Source: Halomonas sp. A11-A (GTDB lineage Bacteria; Pseudomonadota; Gammaproteobacteria; Pseudomonadales; Halomonadaceae). Taken from it: a DNA stretch of 64,000 nt. The stretch lies in assembly GCF_003182195.1 (NCBI RefSeq), contig NZ_QGTM01000003.1:62001-126000 (forward strand). Direction: 5' to 3'. This document shows positions 56,142 through 64,000 of this stretch, one piece after another. The stretch's first letter is position 1. Each line of letters opens with the position of its first letter. A model generated the notes under the pieces. That model did not search any database and was not told the DNA's origin. It saw only the letters and a program-made list of their open reading frames with translations. The position numbers were made by a program, and so were the translations under genes.

Positions 56142-57053
56142 ATGGCTGATCGCCATGAGGACCGCCGTCATGCCGCCTCCATCGTCCCCGATCCCGAGGC
56201 CAGCCTCGCCTCCCGGCGCTGGCGGAGACCGCCGCCGCCCCGGGTATGGCCGCTGTGGCTGCTGGTCCTGGGGCTGGCCGCCGCCGGGGGCGGGGCGGGC
56301 TATCTGGCCTGGGAGGAGCGTGCGCGCCTCGATGCCGAAGTGGCCCGGCTTTCCGGGGAGCTCTCCAATGTCCATGCGCGCTTCGACGCGGCCCTCGGCG
56401 AGGGCGAGGCGCTCACCGACATCGAGGCACGCCTGACGGCCCTCGTGCGTCGCGACGAAGCTCACGACGGGCTGCTGGCGGTACTCGAGGAGGACCTTGC
56501 CGCGGGGCTGGAGGCCCAGGAGGCCCGCCACGACGCCCTTCAGCAGCGCCTCGTACGCATCGCCGAGGCCGCCGCCACCCGCGAGGCGATGCTGGCGGCG
56601 ACCCAGCTCTCCCTGGATGCCCTGGAGCGCGCCGGAACCGAGGGGCGGGGCGCCCTGGGCGATGCCCTCGAGGCCCAGCGCGGCCAGCTGGACGACCTGG
56701 TCGAGGCCCAGGCCAGCGAGCGCCGGCGCCTGGACGCGCTGGAAGAGCGGCTCGGCCAGCTTGCCGTCGAGAGCGGCCAGGACGAGGCCGTGGCGCGCCT
56801 CGAGGCCGACCAGCAGGCCCTGGCCGAGCGCCTCGCCGAGGCCGAGGAGGCCGCCGAGCGTCAGCGTCAGAGCCTCGACGAGCGGTTGGCCGCCTTGGGA
56901 AGGGAGGTTGAAGCCCTCGCCGCGGCAAGGGATGATGAGGTCAGCGCGCAGGAGGCCCTGGCGGCCCGCCTCGCGGCCCTGGCGGTGGAAGTCGGAGAGC
57001 TGCGGCGCAGCCAGCTTGCGCTGAGTGCGCGCCTGGAGGCCCTGCGTCCCTGA
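56142..57053 (+). CDS. Membrane-anchored coiled-coil protein, unknown
   Basis: A 303-residue protein starting at ATG 56142 after GAAGGAG. A short basic cytoplasmic tail precedes one transmembrane helix (about residues 36-57). About 240 residues of Ala/Glu/Arg/Leu-rich heptad-like sequence follow with almost no aromatic residues (for example LDALEERLGQLAVESGQDEA), certainly an extended coiled coil in the periplasm. I recognise no catalytic motif. Its stop overlaps a possible upstream start of tamA, so it may be co-transcribed with tamAB. A role as periplasmic spacer or scaffold is only conceivable from shape. Confidence 0.75.
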   Translation: MADRHEDRRHAASIVPDPEASLASRRWRRPPPPRVWPLWLLVLGLAAAGGGAGYLAWEERARLDAEVARLSGELSNVHARFDAALGEGEALTDIEARLTALVRRDEAHDGLLAVLEEDLAAGLEAQEARHDALQQRLVRIAEAAATREAMLAATQLSLDALERAGTEGRGALGDALEAQRGQLDDLVEAQASERRRLDALEERLGQLAVESGQDEAVARLEADQQALAERLAEAEEAAERQRQSLDERLAALGREVEALAAARDDEVSAQEALAARLAALAVEVGELRRSQLALSARLEALRP

Positions 57054-57121
57054 TGGCGACTTGCCATGGGGGCGGGAACACGAGTCGCATGGAGCGAAGG
57101 CGTCTAGAGATGGGAGATCAT

Positions 57122-58981
57122 GTGGGAAAACGCCTGGGAGCCGCGACTCTGGTGGCGGCCCTTGCCCTGATGCCGGGCGGGGCCCTTGCCCTGGATGTTC
57201 GCATCGACGGCATCGACGGCAACGTGGCCGAGAACATCCGCCACTACCTGGACGGGCTGGACCCCGAGCAGTTCAGCCGCGCCCGGGTCGAGGGCGAGGC
57301 CCAGCGCCGCACCCGCGAGGCGATGCGGGTTTACGGCTACTACGCGCCTGATATCCGGCTGCGCCTCGACGAGCGCGATCCTCCGCGCCACGTCGAGCTG
57401 GCCATCGACCCCGGCCCCCGCGTCACCATCGAGCGCCTCTCCTTTCGCCTGGCCGGCGATGCCCGCGAGGACCCTCCCTTCCAGGAGGCCATCGACGCCT
57501 TTCCCCTGGCCGTGGGCGACCCCCTGGTGCATGCCCCTTACGACCACCTGCGAGCCCGGCTGGCCAACCTCTCCCTGGAGCGGGGCTACTTCGACTGGCG
57601 CTTCATCGACCGCCGCATGGAGGTACGCCCCTTCGCCGAGAGCGCTCGACTCTACCTCGCCCTGGACAGCGGGCCCCGCTATCGCTTCGGCAACGTCACC
57701 TTGAACGGCAGCCATATCGAGCCCGAGCGCCTGCGCAACATGCTGACCTTCGCCCCCGGTGACCCCTACCTGGCCGGCGAGCTGGCTCGCTACAACCAGC
57801 GCCTCGGCCAGACCCGCTGGTTCGGCTCGATCACCGTGCGCCCCCGGCTGCTCGAGGGCGAGGCGCTGTTTCGTGACGCCGACGCCGCGTCAGCCGAGGC
57901 AGACGGCTGGTGGGGCGAGCTTGAGGCCTCACCCCCGGAGGTCGGGACACCGACCCTGACCATGGCCGCGGTCGACGCGGCCACCGCGGTGGGGCGTCGC
58001 GGCCCCCCCGAAGTGCCGGTCGACGTCACCCTCACACCGGCCGATCGTCACCAGTTCGAGGTGGGGGTGGGCTTCGCCACTGACGTGGGGCCGCGGTTGC
58101 GCTTCTCATGGGACCAGCCGTGGATCAACCGCTATGGCCATGGGCTGGACCACGACCTCTTCATCTCGGCGCCGGAGCAGCGCTTCTCCGGGGTCTACAG
58201 CATGCCGCTGGATGATCCGCTGCGCGACAGCTACCGCTTCCAGTACGGCTTTCGGCATCGCGACAACCAGGATACTCGCTCGCTGGAGGCGACCCTCGAG
58301 GGCGCGCGGCGCTGGGAGTTCGAGAACCGCTGGGTGCAGACGATCTACGTGCGCAGCACCTTCGAGGACTTCGCCCAGGGCGGCGACGACGAGCAGGTGG
58401 TGATCTTCTACCCCGGCGTCAGCTGGTCGCGGACCCGGACCCGCAATCCCACCTTCCCCACCTGGGGGGATCGCCAGCGCATCGCCTTCGAGGTCTCCGA
58501 CGGCGCCTGGGGCTCCGACGCCGACTTCCTGCGCATGACCGGTGAGACCCAGTGGATCCGCCTGTTAGGCGACGACATGCGCCTGGTGACCGGCATGGGC
58601 ATCGGCGCCATCGAGACCGACGACTTCAGCAAGATCCCCCCCTCGCTGCGCTTCTTCGCCGGCGGTGACCGCAGCGTGCGCGGCTATGGCTACGAGAGCC
58701 TCTCGCCCCGCAACGAGGAGGGCAAGCTGACCGGTGGCCAGCAGCTGTTGACCGCCAGCGTGGAGCTGCAGCGACGGCTGACCGGCGACTGGTGGGGCGC
58801 CGCCTTCGTCGACGCTGGCGACGCCTTCGAGGAGTGGGGGCCCGATGACCTCAACACCGGTGCCGGCCTCGGCGTTCGCTGGATCTCTCCGGTGGGCCCC
58901 ATCCGTTTCGACATCGCTCACCCCTTAGACGACGAGGACAATGCGTGGCGCATCCACTTCGCCATCGGTCCAGAGTTCTGA
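57122..58981 (+). CDS. tamA: Translocation and assembly module outer-membrane subunit TamA
   Basis: Omp85-family outer-membrane protein, 619 residues, working with TamB in envelope assembly and phospholipid transport. The signal peptide ends near GGALA, giving mature LDVRIDGIDG. Three POTRA-like domains follow, then a 16-strand barrel. The barrel's late motifs are FFAGGDRSVRGYGYESLSP and GVRWISPVGPIRFDIAHPL, with a terminal Phe. Three starts are possible (57053, 57110, 57122). GTG 57122 has GGGAG at a 6-base spacing and leaves a normal signal peptide, so it is chosen. tamB overlaps its 3' end by 37 bases. Confidence 0.93.
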   Translation: MGKRLGAATLVAALALMPGGALALDVRIDGIDGNVAENIRHYLDGLDPEQFSRARVEGEAQRRTREAMRVYGYYAPDIRLRLDERDPPRHVELAIDPGPRVTIERLSFRLAGDAREDPPFQEAIDAFPLAVGDPLVHAPYDHLRARLANLSLERGYFDWRFIDRRMEVRPFAESARLYLALDSGPRYRFGNVTLNGSHIEPERLRNMLTFAPGDPYLAGELARYNQRLGQTRWFGSITVRPRLLEGEALFRDADAASAEADGWWGELEASPPEVGTPTLTMAAVDAATAVGRRGPPEVPVDVTLTPADRHQFEVGVGFATDVGPRLRFSWDQPWINRYGHGLDHDLFISAPEQRFSGVYSMPLDDPLRDSYRFQYGFRHRDNQDTRSLEATLEGARRWEFENRWVQTIYVRSTFEDFAQGGDDEQVVIFYPGVSWSRTRTRNPTFPTWGDRQRIAFEVSDGAWGSDADFLRMTGETQWIRLLGDDMRLVTGMGIGAIETDDFSKIPPSLRFFAGGDRSVRGYGYESLSPRNEEGKLTGGQQLLTASVELQRRLTGDWWGAAFVDAGDAFEEWGPDDLNTGAGLGVRWISPVGPIRFDIAHPLDDEDNAWRIHFAIGPEF

Positions 58982-61900
58982 GCCTGCTCTGGGCCCTGTT
59001 TCGCCTGCTGATCCTGCTGCCGCTCACCCTGCTGGGGCTGGCCATCCTGGCCCTGGGCCTGGCGCTCTCCCCCTGGGGCACGGGGCTGCTGCTGGATGCC
59101 GGGGCGCGCCAGGGGGTCTACCAGCTGGAGAGCCATGAGGGCGCGCCGCTCGATCGCCTGGTGCTGCACGGGTTCAAGCTCGAGGCCGGTCCGGCCCGCG
59201 TGGCGCTCGAGCGCCTCGAGCTCGCCTGGGCCGACGACTGCCTGCTGCAGGGGCGGCTCTGCCTGGACACCCTGGCGGTGGACGGCGCTCGGATCCGAGT
59301 CGGGGCGGGCGAGGAGGGCGACGACGACCCGGCGCTCGCCGGCGAGCCCCTGGAGGAGATCCGTCTGCCGTTTCCGGTGGAACTGCGCACCCTGGCCTTC
59401 AACGATGTGGAGGTGATGCTGGCCGACGGCACCCGGCTGCGCTGGGACACCTTCACCAGCGGGGCGCTGGCCGAGGAGCAGAGCGTCACCCTGCGCCCCA
59501 CGCGCCTGGCCGGCATGCGGCTGCTGCTGCCCCTGTCGCCGGGCGCCCTGCTCGCCCTAAGCGAGGCCGAGCACGAGGGGCCGCGCATCGCCGCCGCCGC
59601 TATCGATGCCGCCATCGCCGTGCGCTCGCCGCTGCCGGCGGAAGTGGCCGCGGAGCTCGAGGGGCTCGCCGCCACGCCGCTTGCCGAGCAGCCCCGCCGC
59701 GCGCTGCCCGAGATCCACCTGCCGCTGCGCCTGGAGGTCCCGGAGCTGCTGGTGGAGGACAGCGCCGTGGAAGGCGCCGTGGAGTACGGCATACGGCGCC
59801 TGGCCCTGACGCTCTCCGCCAGCGGTCACGACGTGGAGCTCCACCCCCTGGAGGTGAGCAGCCGCGACGCCGATGCCCGCCTCCAGGCGCGGGTCTCGCT
59901 GCGCGATGACTACCCGCTTAAGGCGCGACTGCAGAGCGCCCTGTGGTTGCCGGACCGCCTTCCTGAGCTTGCCGGCCAGCGCATCGACCTGGCCCTGGAC
60001 GGCAGCTTGGCCGAGCTGCTGGTGCGGCTGCAGCTGGAGGGGCCAGTCAACGCCGCCCTGGATGCGCGCCTGGATGCGCTGGAGCCGACGCTGCCCTTCA
60101 GCGCCTCCCTGGCCAGCGACCTGGTGCAGTGGCCGCTGCCCGGCGCCATGTCGGAGGAGGAGGCCGCCCCCGAGCCCTGGCTGGTGGAGGAGCTGGCGCT
60201 GCGCGCCGAGGGTCGCCTGACCGGCTACCGGCTGGCCGCCTCGCTGATGGTGGAGGGCCCCGAGGTCCCCTTCACCCGGGTGGCGCTGGCCGGCAGCGGC
60301 GATCTCGAGCACTTCGCCTGGACCCCGCTCTCGATTAGCCTCGCCGGCGGCTCCCTGGTGACCCGCGGGCGCGTCGACTGGGCCGAGGAGCTGGCGGTGG
60401 AGGCCGTGGCGCGCCTGGATCGCGTGAAGCCCGGGCGCTTCGTGGAGGGGCTCGACGGGCGCCTCGACGGCGACATCGCGGCGAGCTTCACCCAGTCGGC
60501 AGAGGGCTGGCAGCTGGCCATCCCGACCCTCTCCATCAGCGGCGTTCTCCAGGAGCTGCCACTGGCCCTCGATGCACGCCTGAGCGGCAACAGCGACATG
60601 CGCTGGGAGATCGACACCCTCGACTTCCGTCAGGGGGAGAATCGCCTCAATGCCGCCGGCCGGGTCAGCGAGGCCCTCATCGACCTGGCCGGCGAGTTGG
60701 ACATGCCCAACCTCCGGAGCCTCCACGACGAGCTCTCCGGCACCCTGGCCGGGCGCTTTGCCGCCGGTGGCAGCCTCGAGGCGCCCCAGCTCGACCTCGA
60801 GCTCGGCGGCGACGACCTGGCCTTCGCCCAGCATCGGGTGGACTCGCTGCGCCTTAGTGCCGATATCAGCGGCATCGAGGACCCTGCCCTCGACGTGAGC
60901 CTCGAGCTCGAGCGCCTCAACGCCGCCGGCCAGCGCTTCAGCGAGATCACCCTGGGGGTCGACGGCCGCCTCTCCGACCATCGCCTGACCGTGGTGGCCC
61001 AAGCCGCACGCGGCATGCCCCTGTCGCGTGCGGCCCTTGCCCTCGAGGGTGGGCTCGATGGGGCCCGGGAACGCTATCGCGGCGCGCTCATGCCGCTGGA
61101 GGTCGATACCGAGTTCGGCGACATCCGCCTGGCGGAGGCGATCGCCTTCGAGGCCAACCTGCCCGCCGGCAGCGTCAGAGCCGAGCCCTTCTGCCTGCGT
61201 CGCGAGCAGGGCGGCGAGCTCTGCCTCGTCGAGACGCTCGAGGCCTCTGCCGGCCGCGGGCGCACCGCGCTGACCCTGCGTGACCTGCCCATGTCGCTGC
61301 TCGACGAGTGGGTGCCGGAGGAGTGGACCCTCAAGGGCGGAAGCGAGCTCGACCTGGTGGCCGAGTGGCGCCAGGGCGGGAGCGCCTGGCAAGCCGACCT
61401 ACGCCTTGAGAGCGACCTGGCCGTCGAGGGGCTCGATGCCTACGGCCAGCCCTGGTCGCTGCCGGCCTCACACCTGACGGCTCGGATCTCCGCCACCCAG
61501 GCGCGGGCCGAGGTGGACCTCGACCTGAACGTGGCCGAGGCGGGGCAGGTGGGCCTGGCGCTGACCATCGACGATCCGGCGGGGGCGGGACGACTCGACG
61601 GCCAGTTGCGCCTGGACGACCTGCGCCTCGATCGCTATCGCACCCTGGTGGCGGGCATGGAGACCCTGGAGGGGCGCCTGAACGGCCAGGTGGCCATTAC
61701 CGGCACCACCCAGGTGCCCTCCCTGGACGGTCGCATCGACCTGGCCGGGCTGCGCCTGCGCGGGGCCGATGTGCCGGTGGAGGTCCGCGACGGGGAGGTG
61801 GCGATCACGCTCAGCGGCGACCAGGGCCGCATCGACGGCTTCATCGCCGCCGAGGAGGGGCGCCTGGCCATTCGCGGCGATGCCGCCTGGCCCAGCGCCG

Positions 61901-62967
61901 ACGACTGGCGCATTAGCATCGCCCTGGATGGCCGCGACCAGCCGCTGCTGGCGGTACTGCCGGCCTTCGGCCGCCTACGCCTGGCCCCGGACGTGACCGT
62001 GCTGGTGACGCCCTCGCTGCTGCAGGTGCGTGGCGAGGTACGGGTGCCCTGGGCGAGGCTGGAGGTGAGCGAGCTGCCGCCCTCCGCCGTGTCGCCGAGC
62101 CCGGACGAGATCATCATCACCCGCCGCGACGAGGAGCGCGCGCGGCGCCAGGCCCAGCGGGCCGCCGAGGCGGCCGCGGGCGAACCCGGTGAGGAGGCCG
62201 CCGAGGCCCTGGCCCGCGCCGGCATGGCGGTCGATGTACAGCTGAACCTGCGCCTGGGCCCCGATATGCAGCTGTCGGCCTATGGCCTGGAGTCCGGCCT
62301 CTCCGGCACCCTGGAGGTACGCCAGCAGAGCGGGCCGGTGCAGCTGTTCGGCGATGTCAGCCTGGTGGACGGCCGCTTCCGGGCCTACGGCCAGGACCTG
62401 CTGATTCGCGAGGGGCAACTGCTGTTCAGCGGCCCGCCGGACCAGCCGCTGCTCAGCTTCGAGGCGATCCGCAACCCCAACGTCACCCAGGACGGCGTGA
62501 TCGCCGGGCTGCGCGTCACCGGCACCGCCGCGGAGCCGCAGCTGCGGGTCTTCTCCGAGCCGGCCATGGACGAGGCGCGGGCGCTCTCCTACCTGTTGCG
62601 TGGGCGCGCCCCGGACGGCGGCGATACCGACGGCGCCCTGACCCAGGCCCTGATCGGCCTGACCCTGGGCCAGACCGGTGGTGCCGTGGGCGCCATCGGC
62701 GAGGCCTTCGGCATCTCCGATCTCGCCCTTGAGACCGCCGGTACCGGCGACGAGAGCCAGGTGGTGGTGGCCGGGCAGCTCACCGATGACCTGCGCATCA
62801 GCTACGGGGTCGGGGTCTTCTCGCCGATCGCCGAGCTGACGCTACGCTATACCCTGTGGCGCAACCTCTACTTGGAGGCGATCTCCGGGGCGGCCCAGGC
62901 GGTGGACCTGGTCTACGCCTTCAGCCGTCCCGGAGATCCGCCGAGGATCTCCGAGCAAGACCGATAG
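58945..62967 (+). CDS. tamB: Translocation and assembly module inner-membrane subunit TamB
   Basis: A very large AsmA-like protein of 1,340 residues. It is anchored by one N-terminal helix (about residues 16-43) and spans the periplasm as a beta-taco groove. Low-complexity beta repeats fill most of it. The C-terminal DUF490 domain is recognisable (LLFSGPPDQPLLSFEAIRNP, ALSYLLRGRAP, YGVGVFSPIAELTLRYTLW). The start is GTG 58945 inside tamA, with GAGGA 6-7 bases before it, implying coupling. A charged Arg/Glu/Ala insert (about 1055-1090) is near the C-terminus. Confidence 0.93.
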   Translation: MAHPLRHRSRVLSLLWALFRLLILLPLTLLGLAILALGLALSPWGTGLLLDAGARQGVYQLESHEGAPLDRLVLHGFKLEAGPARVALERLELAWADDCLLQGRLCLDTLAVDGARIRVGAGEEGDDDPALAGEPLEEIRLPFPVELRTLAFNDVEVMLADGTRLRWDTFTSGALAEEQSVTLRPTRLAGMRLLLPLSPGALLALSEAEHEGPRIAAAAIDAAIAVRSPLPAEVAAELEGLAATPLAEQPRRALPEIHLPLRLEVPELLVEDSAVEGAVEYGIRRLALTLSASGHDVELHPLEVSSRDADARLQARVSLRDDYPLKARLQSALWLPDRLPELAGQRIDLALDGSLAELLVRLQLEGPVNAALDARLDALEPTLPFSASLASDLVQWPLPGAMSEEEAAPEPWLVEELALRAEGRLTGYRLAASLMVEGPEVPFTRVALAGSGDLEHFAWTPLSISLAGGSLVTRGRVDWAEELAVEAVARLDRVKPGRFVEGLDGRLDGDIAASFTQSAEGWQLAIPTLSISGVLQELPLALDARLSGNSDMRWEIDTLDFRQGENRLNAAGRVSEALIDLAGELDMPNLRSLHDELSGTLAGRFAAGGSLEAPQLDLELGGDDLAFAQHRVDSLRLSADISGIEDPALDVSLELERLNAAGQRFSEITLGVDGRLSDHRLTVVAQAARGMPLSRAALALEGGLDGARERYRGALMPLEVDTEFGDIRLAEAIAFEANLPAGSVRAEPFCLRREQGGELCLVETLEASAGRGRTALTLRDLPMSLLDEWVPEEWTLKGGSELDLVAEWRQGGSAWQADLRLESDLAVEGLDAYGQPWSLPASHLTARISATQARAEVDLDLNVAEAGQVGLALTIDDPAGAGRLDGQLRLDDLRLDRYRTLVAGMETLEGRLNGQVAITGTTQVPSLDGRIDLAGLRLRGADVPVEVRDGEVAITLSGDQGRIDGFIAAEEGRLAIRGDAAWPSADDWRISIALDGRDQPLLAVLPAFGRLRLAPDVTVLVTPSLLQVRGEVRVPWARLEVSELPPSAVSPSPDEIIITRRDEERARRQAQRAAEAAAGEPGEEAAEALARAGMAVDVQLNLRLGPDMQLSAYGLESGLSGTLEVRQQSGPVQLFGDVSLVDGRFRAYGQDLLIREGQLLFSGPPDQPLLSFEAIRNPNVTQDGVIAGLRVTGTAAEPQLRVFSEPAMDEARALSYLLRGRAPDGGDTDGALTQALIGLTLGQTGGAVGAIGEAFGISDLALETAGTGDESQVVVAGQLTDDLRISYGVGVFSPIAELTLRYTLWRNLYLEAISGAAQAVDLVYAFSRPGDPPRISEQDR

Positions 62968-62991
62968 CGACAACCCGGGAGGGACGAGACG

Positions 62992-63522
62992 ATGGCGATG
63001 GAAACCTGCGTGCTGGGCGGCGGCTGCTTCTGGTGCCTGGATGCCAGCTTCCGCCTGGTGGAGGGCGTGGAGCAGGTGGTGTGTGGCTATGCCGGGGGCG
63101 ATGACCCGGCGCCGACCTACGAGGCGGTCTGCCGCGGCACCACCGGCCACGCCGAGGTGGTCGAGCTGACCTATGACCCGGCGGTGATCGGATTTCGCGA
63201 CCTGCTGATGATCTTCTTCGCCCTGCATGACCCCACCACGCCAAACCGCCAGGGCAATGACGTGGGTACCCAGTACCGCTCGGTGATCTACACCCTGGAC
63301 GAGGAGCAGGCCCGGGAGGCTCGGGAGATGATCGATGCGCTGGCGGTCGACTACGCGGCCCCCATCGTCACCGAGGTGGCCCCCCTGGCGGTGTTCTATC
63401 CCGCCGAGGACTATCACCAGGACTACTTCACGAAGAACCCCGGCAATGCCTACTGCCAGTTCGTGATTCCCCCCAAGCGCCAGAAGCTGGCCCAGCACTT
63501 CGGCCACCGGCTCAAGGGCTGA
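62992..63522 (+). CDS. msrA: Peptide methionine sulfoxide reductase MsrA
   Basis: Repairs (S)-methionine sulfoxide residues, 176 residues. The catalytic Cys12 lies in the hallmark LGGGCFWCLD. YAGG and GTQYRSVIY motifs are present, and EDYHQDYFTKNPGNAYC supplies a resolving cysteine. ATG 62992 follows GGAGGGACGAG; ATG 62998 (third residue) is possible. It is 24 bases after tamB on the same strand. Confidence 0.96.
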   Translation: MAMETCVLGGGCFWCLDASFRLVEGVEQVVCGYAGGDDPAPTYEAVCRGTTGHAEVVELTYDPAVIGFRDLLMIFFALHDPTTPNRQGNDVGTQYRSVIYTLDEEQAREAREMIDALAVDYAAPIVTEVAPLAVFYPAEDYHQDYFTKNPGNAYCQFVIPPKRQKLAQHFGHRLKG

Positions 63523-63624
63523 GGGCCACCCTCGCCCTGGGGCAGCAGGGCCTGGACGTGGCGGTTGGGCAGCCCCGCGGGAGGGACGAAGTCAGCGCGA
63601 TGCAGCTGACCGGTCATGGCGGGC

Positions 63625-64000
63625 TCACGCCTCCTGGGGAGTGAGGTTGTCCGGGCCCTCGGCGGTCACCAGCACGTTGTCCTCGATGCGGATGCCGCCG
63701 TGGTCCGCCAGGCGCTCCACCCGTCCCCAGTTCACCTCGGTCCGGTGGCGATGGGCCTCCAGCAGCATGGGGATGACATAGAGCCCCGGCTCCATGGTGA
63801 CCACCATGCCGGCTTCCAGTTCCCGGGTGAGGCGCAGCGCCGGGTGCTCGGCGGGGGGCGGTAGCGGCGCGCCCTCGGCACTCACCCGGCCGGCCACGTC
63901 GTGGACCTGCACGCCGAGCAGGTGGCCGAGCCCGTGGGGGCAAAAAGCGCGGGTCAGGCCGCTGGCCAGCACCGCCTCCGGCGAGGCCGCCACCAGGTCG
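63625..64000 (-). CDS. Xaa-Pro dipeptidase (PepQ-like), C-terminal part (5' end outside window)
   Basis: The last ~125 residues of an M24 metallopeptidase. Three of the metal/active-site motifs are visible: HGLGHLLGVQVHD (His), VVTMEPGLYVIP (Glu) and GGIRIEDNVLVT (Glu). The sequence around HGLGHLLGVQVHDV, LLEAHRHRTEVNW and the short tail fit prolidase PepQ, which cleaves X-Pro dipeptides, rather than PepP. The frame is open to the window edge. It is convergent with msrA, with about 100 bases of unassigned sequence between. Confidence 0.85.
   Translation of the reverse strand, partial: DLVAASPEAVLASGLTRAFCPHGLGHLLGVQVHDVAGRVSAEGAPLPPPAEHPALRLTRELEAGMVVTMEPGLYVIPMLLEAHRHRTEVNWGRVERLADHGGIRIEDNVLVTAEGPDNLTPQEA

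Noticed and set aside
59557-61392. 611-codon minus-strand open frame inside tamB
   Set aside because: Shadow of the repetitive beta-rich tamB coding sequence; no start signal or family.

Overview
The window is a contiguous piece of gene-dense, high-GC bacterial chromosome. It carries the gammaproteobacterial ruvC-ruvA-ruvB-ybgC-tolQRAB-pal-cpoB run, pheT-ihfA, aspS, prfC, tamA-tamB and a ubiG-mupP pair. Gene content, codon bias and the 3-hydroxybutyrate/ketone-body genes fit a marine or halophilic gammaproteobacterium. Halomonadaceae (Halomonas or a close relative) is my best inference; no rRNA or other marker in the window proves it. I see no prophage, insertion sequence, CRISPR array, tRNA or rRNA. 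Nearly everything is core genome, so the items of interest are degenerate enzymes, one gene relic and small unexplained DNA motifs.

Layout. 1-3.1 kb: end of pheT, ihfA, a DUF2788 membrane protein, a flavodoxin and a small unknown membrane protein. 3.2-5.6 kb: ppnN divergent from a LysR regulator. 5.7-12.2 kb: glycine metabolism, with gcvH-gcvP leftward and, divergent from them, an AGCS-family amino-acid:sodium symporter followed by gcvT. 12.3-16.5 kb: a leftward envelope and repair block (acyltransferase, LysM/LytM lipoprotein, glycosyltransferase, PAP2 phosphatase, AlkB-like dioxygenase). 16.6-24.7 kb: LysR divergent from scoA-scoB, a DUF1338-like protein, glutaredoxin, an inositol-monophosphatase-family enzyme, a HybE-like protein, 3-hydroxybutyrate dehydrogenase and a RegB/RegA-type redox two-component system. 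Together scoAB and bdhA give a route from 3-hydroxybutyrate to acetoacetyl-CoA.

24.8-35.6 kb: prfC, a TatD nuclease, ygfZ, an HMA-like mini-protein with an OsmC protein, uvrB, a decayed nei fragment, class I fumarase, cardiolipin synthase and a HypT-like LysR regulator. 35.7-40.3 kb: NadM-Nudix, YihY, acylphosphatase, a nucleoside hydrolase and a D-2-hydroxyacid dehydrogenase. 40.4-51.3 kb: a rightward series of FmdB-like zinc ribbon, aspS, ruvC, ruvAB, ybgC, the complete Tol-Pal system and yciK. 51.4-64 kb: mupP-ubiG leftward, galU with a UDP-glucose-dehydrogenase-like gene, sodB, a membrane-anchored coiled-coil protein, tamA-tamB, msrA and the 3' part of a pepQ-like prolidase.

Perfect-stem GC-rich hairpins with 3-5 nt loops separate many of these units and mostly lie between convergent genes. 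I found no undescribed multi-gene system. The best leads are a UDP-glucose-dehydrogenase homologue without its catalytic cysteine, a frameshifted nei relic behind uvrB, a 20-bp AT-rich sequence present twice, an orphan HybE-like chaperone, and an NadM-Nudix protein with an eroded Nudix box.
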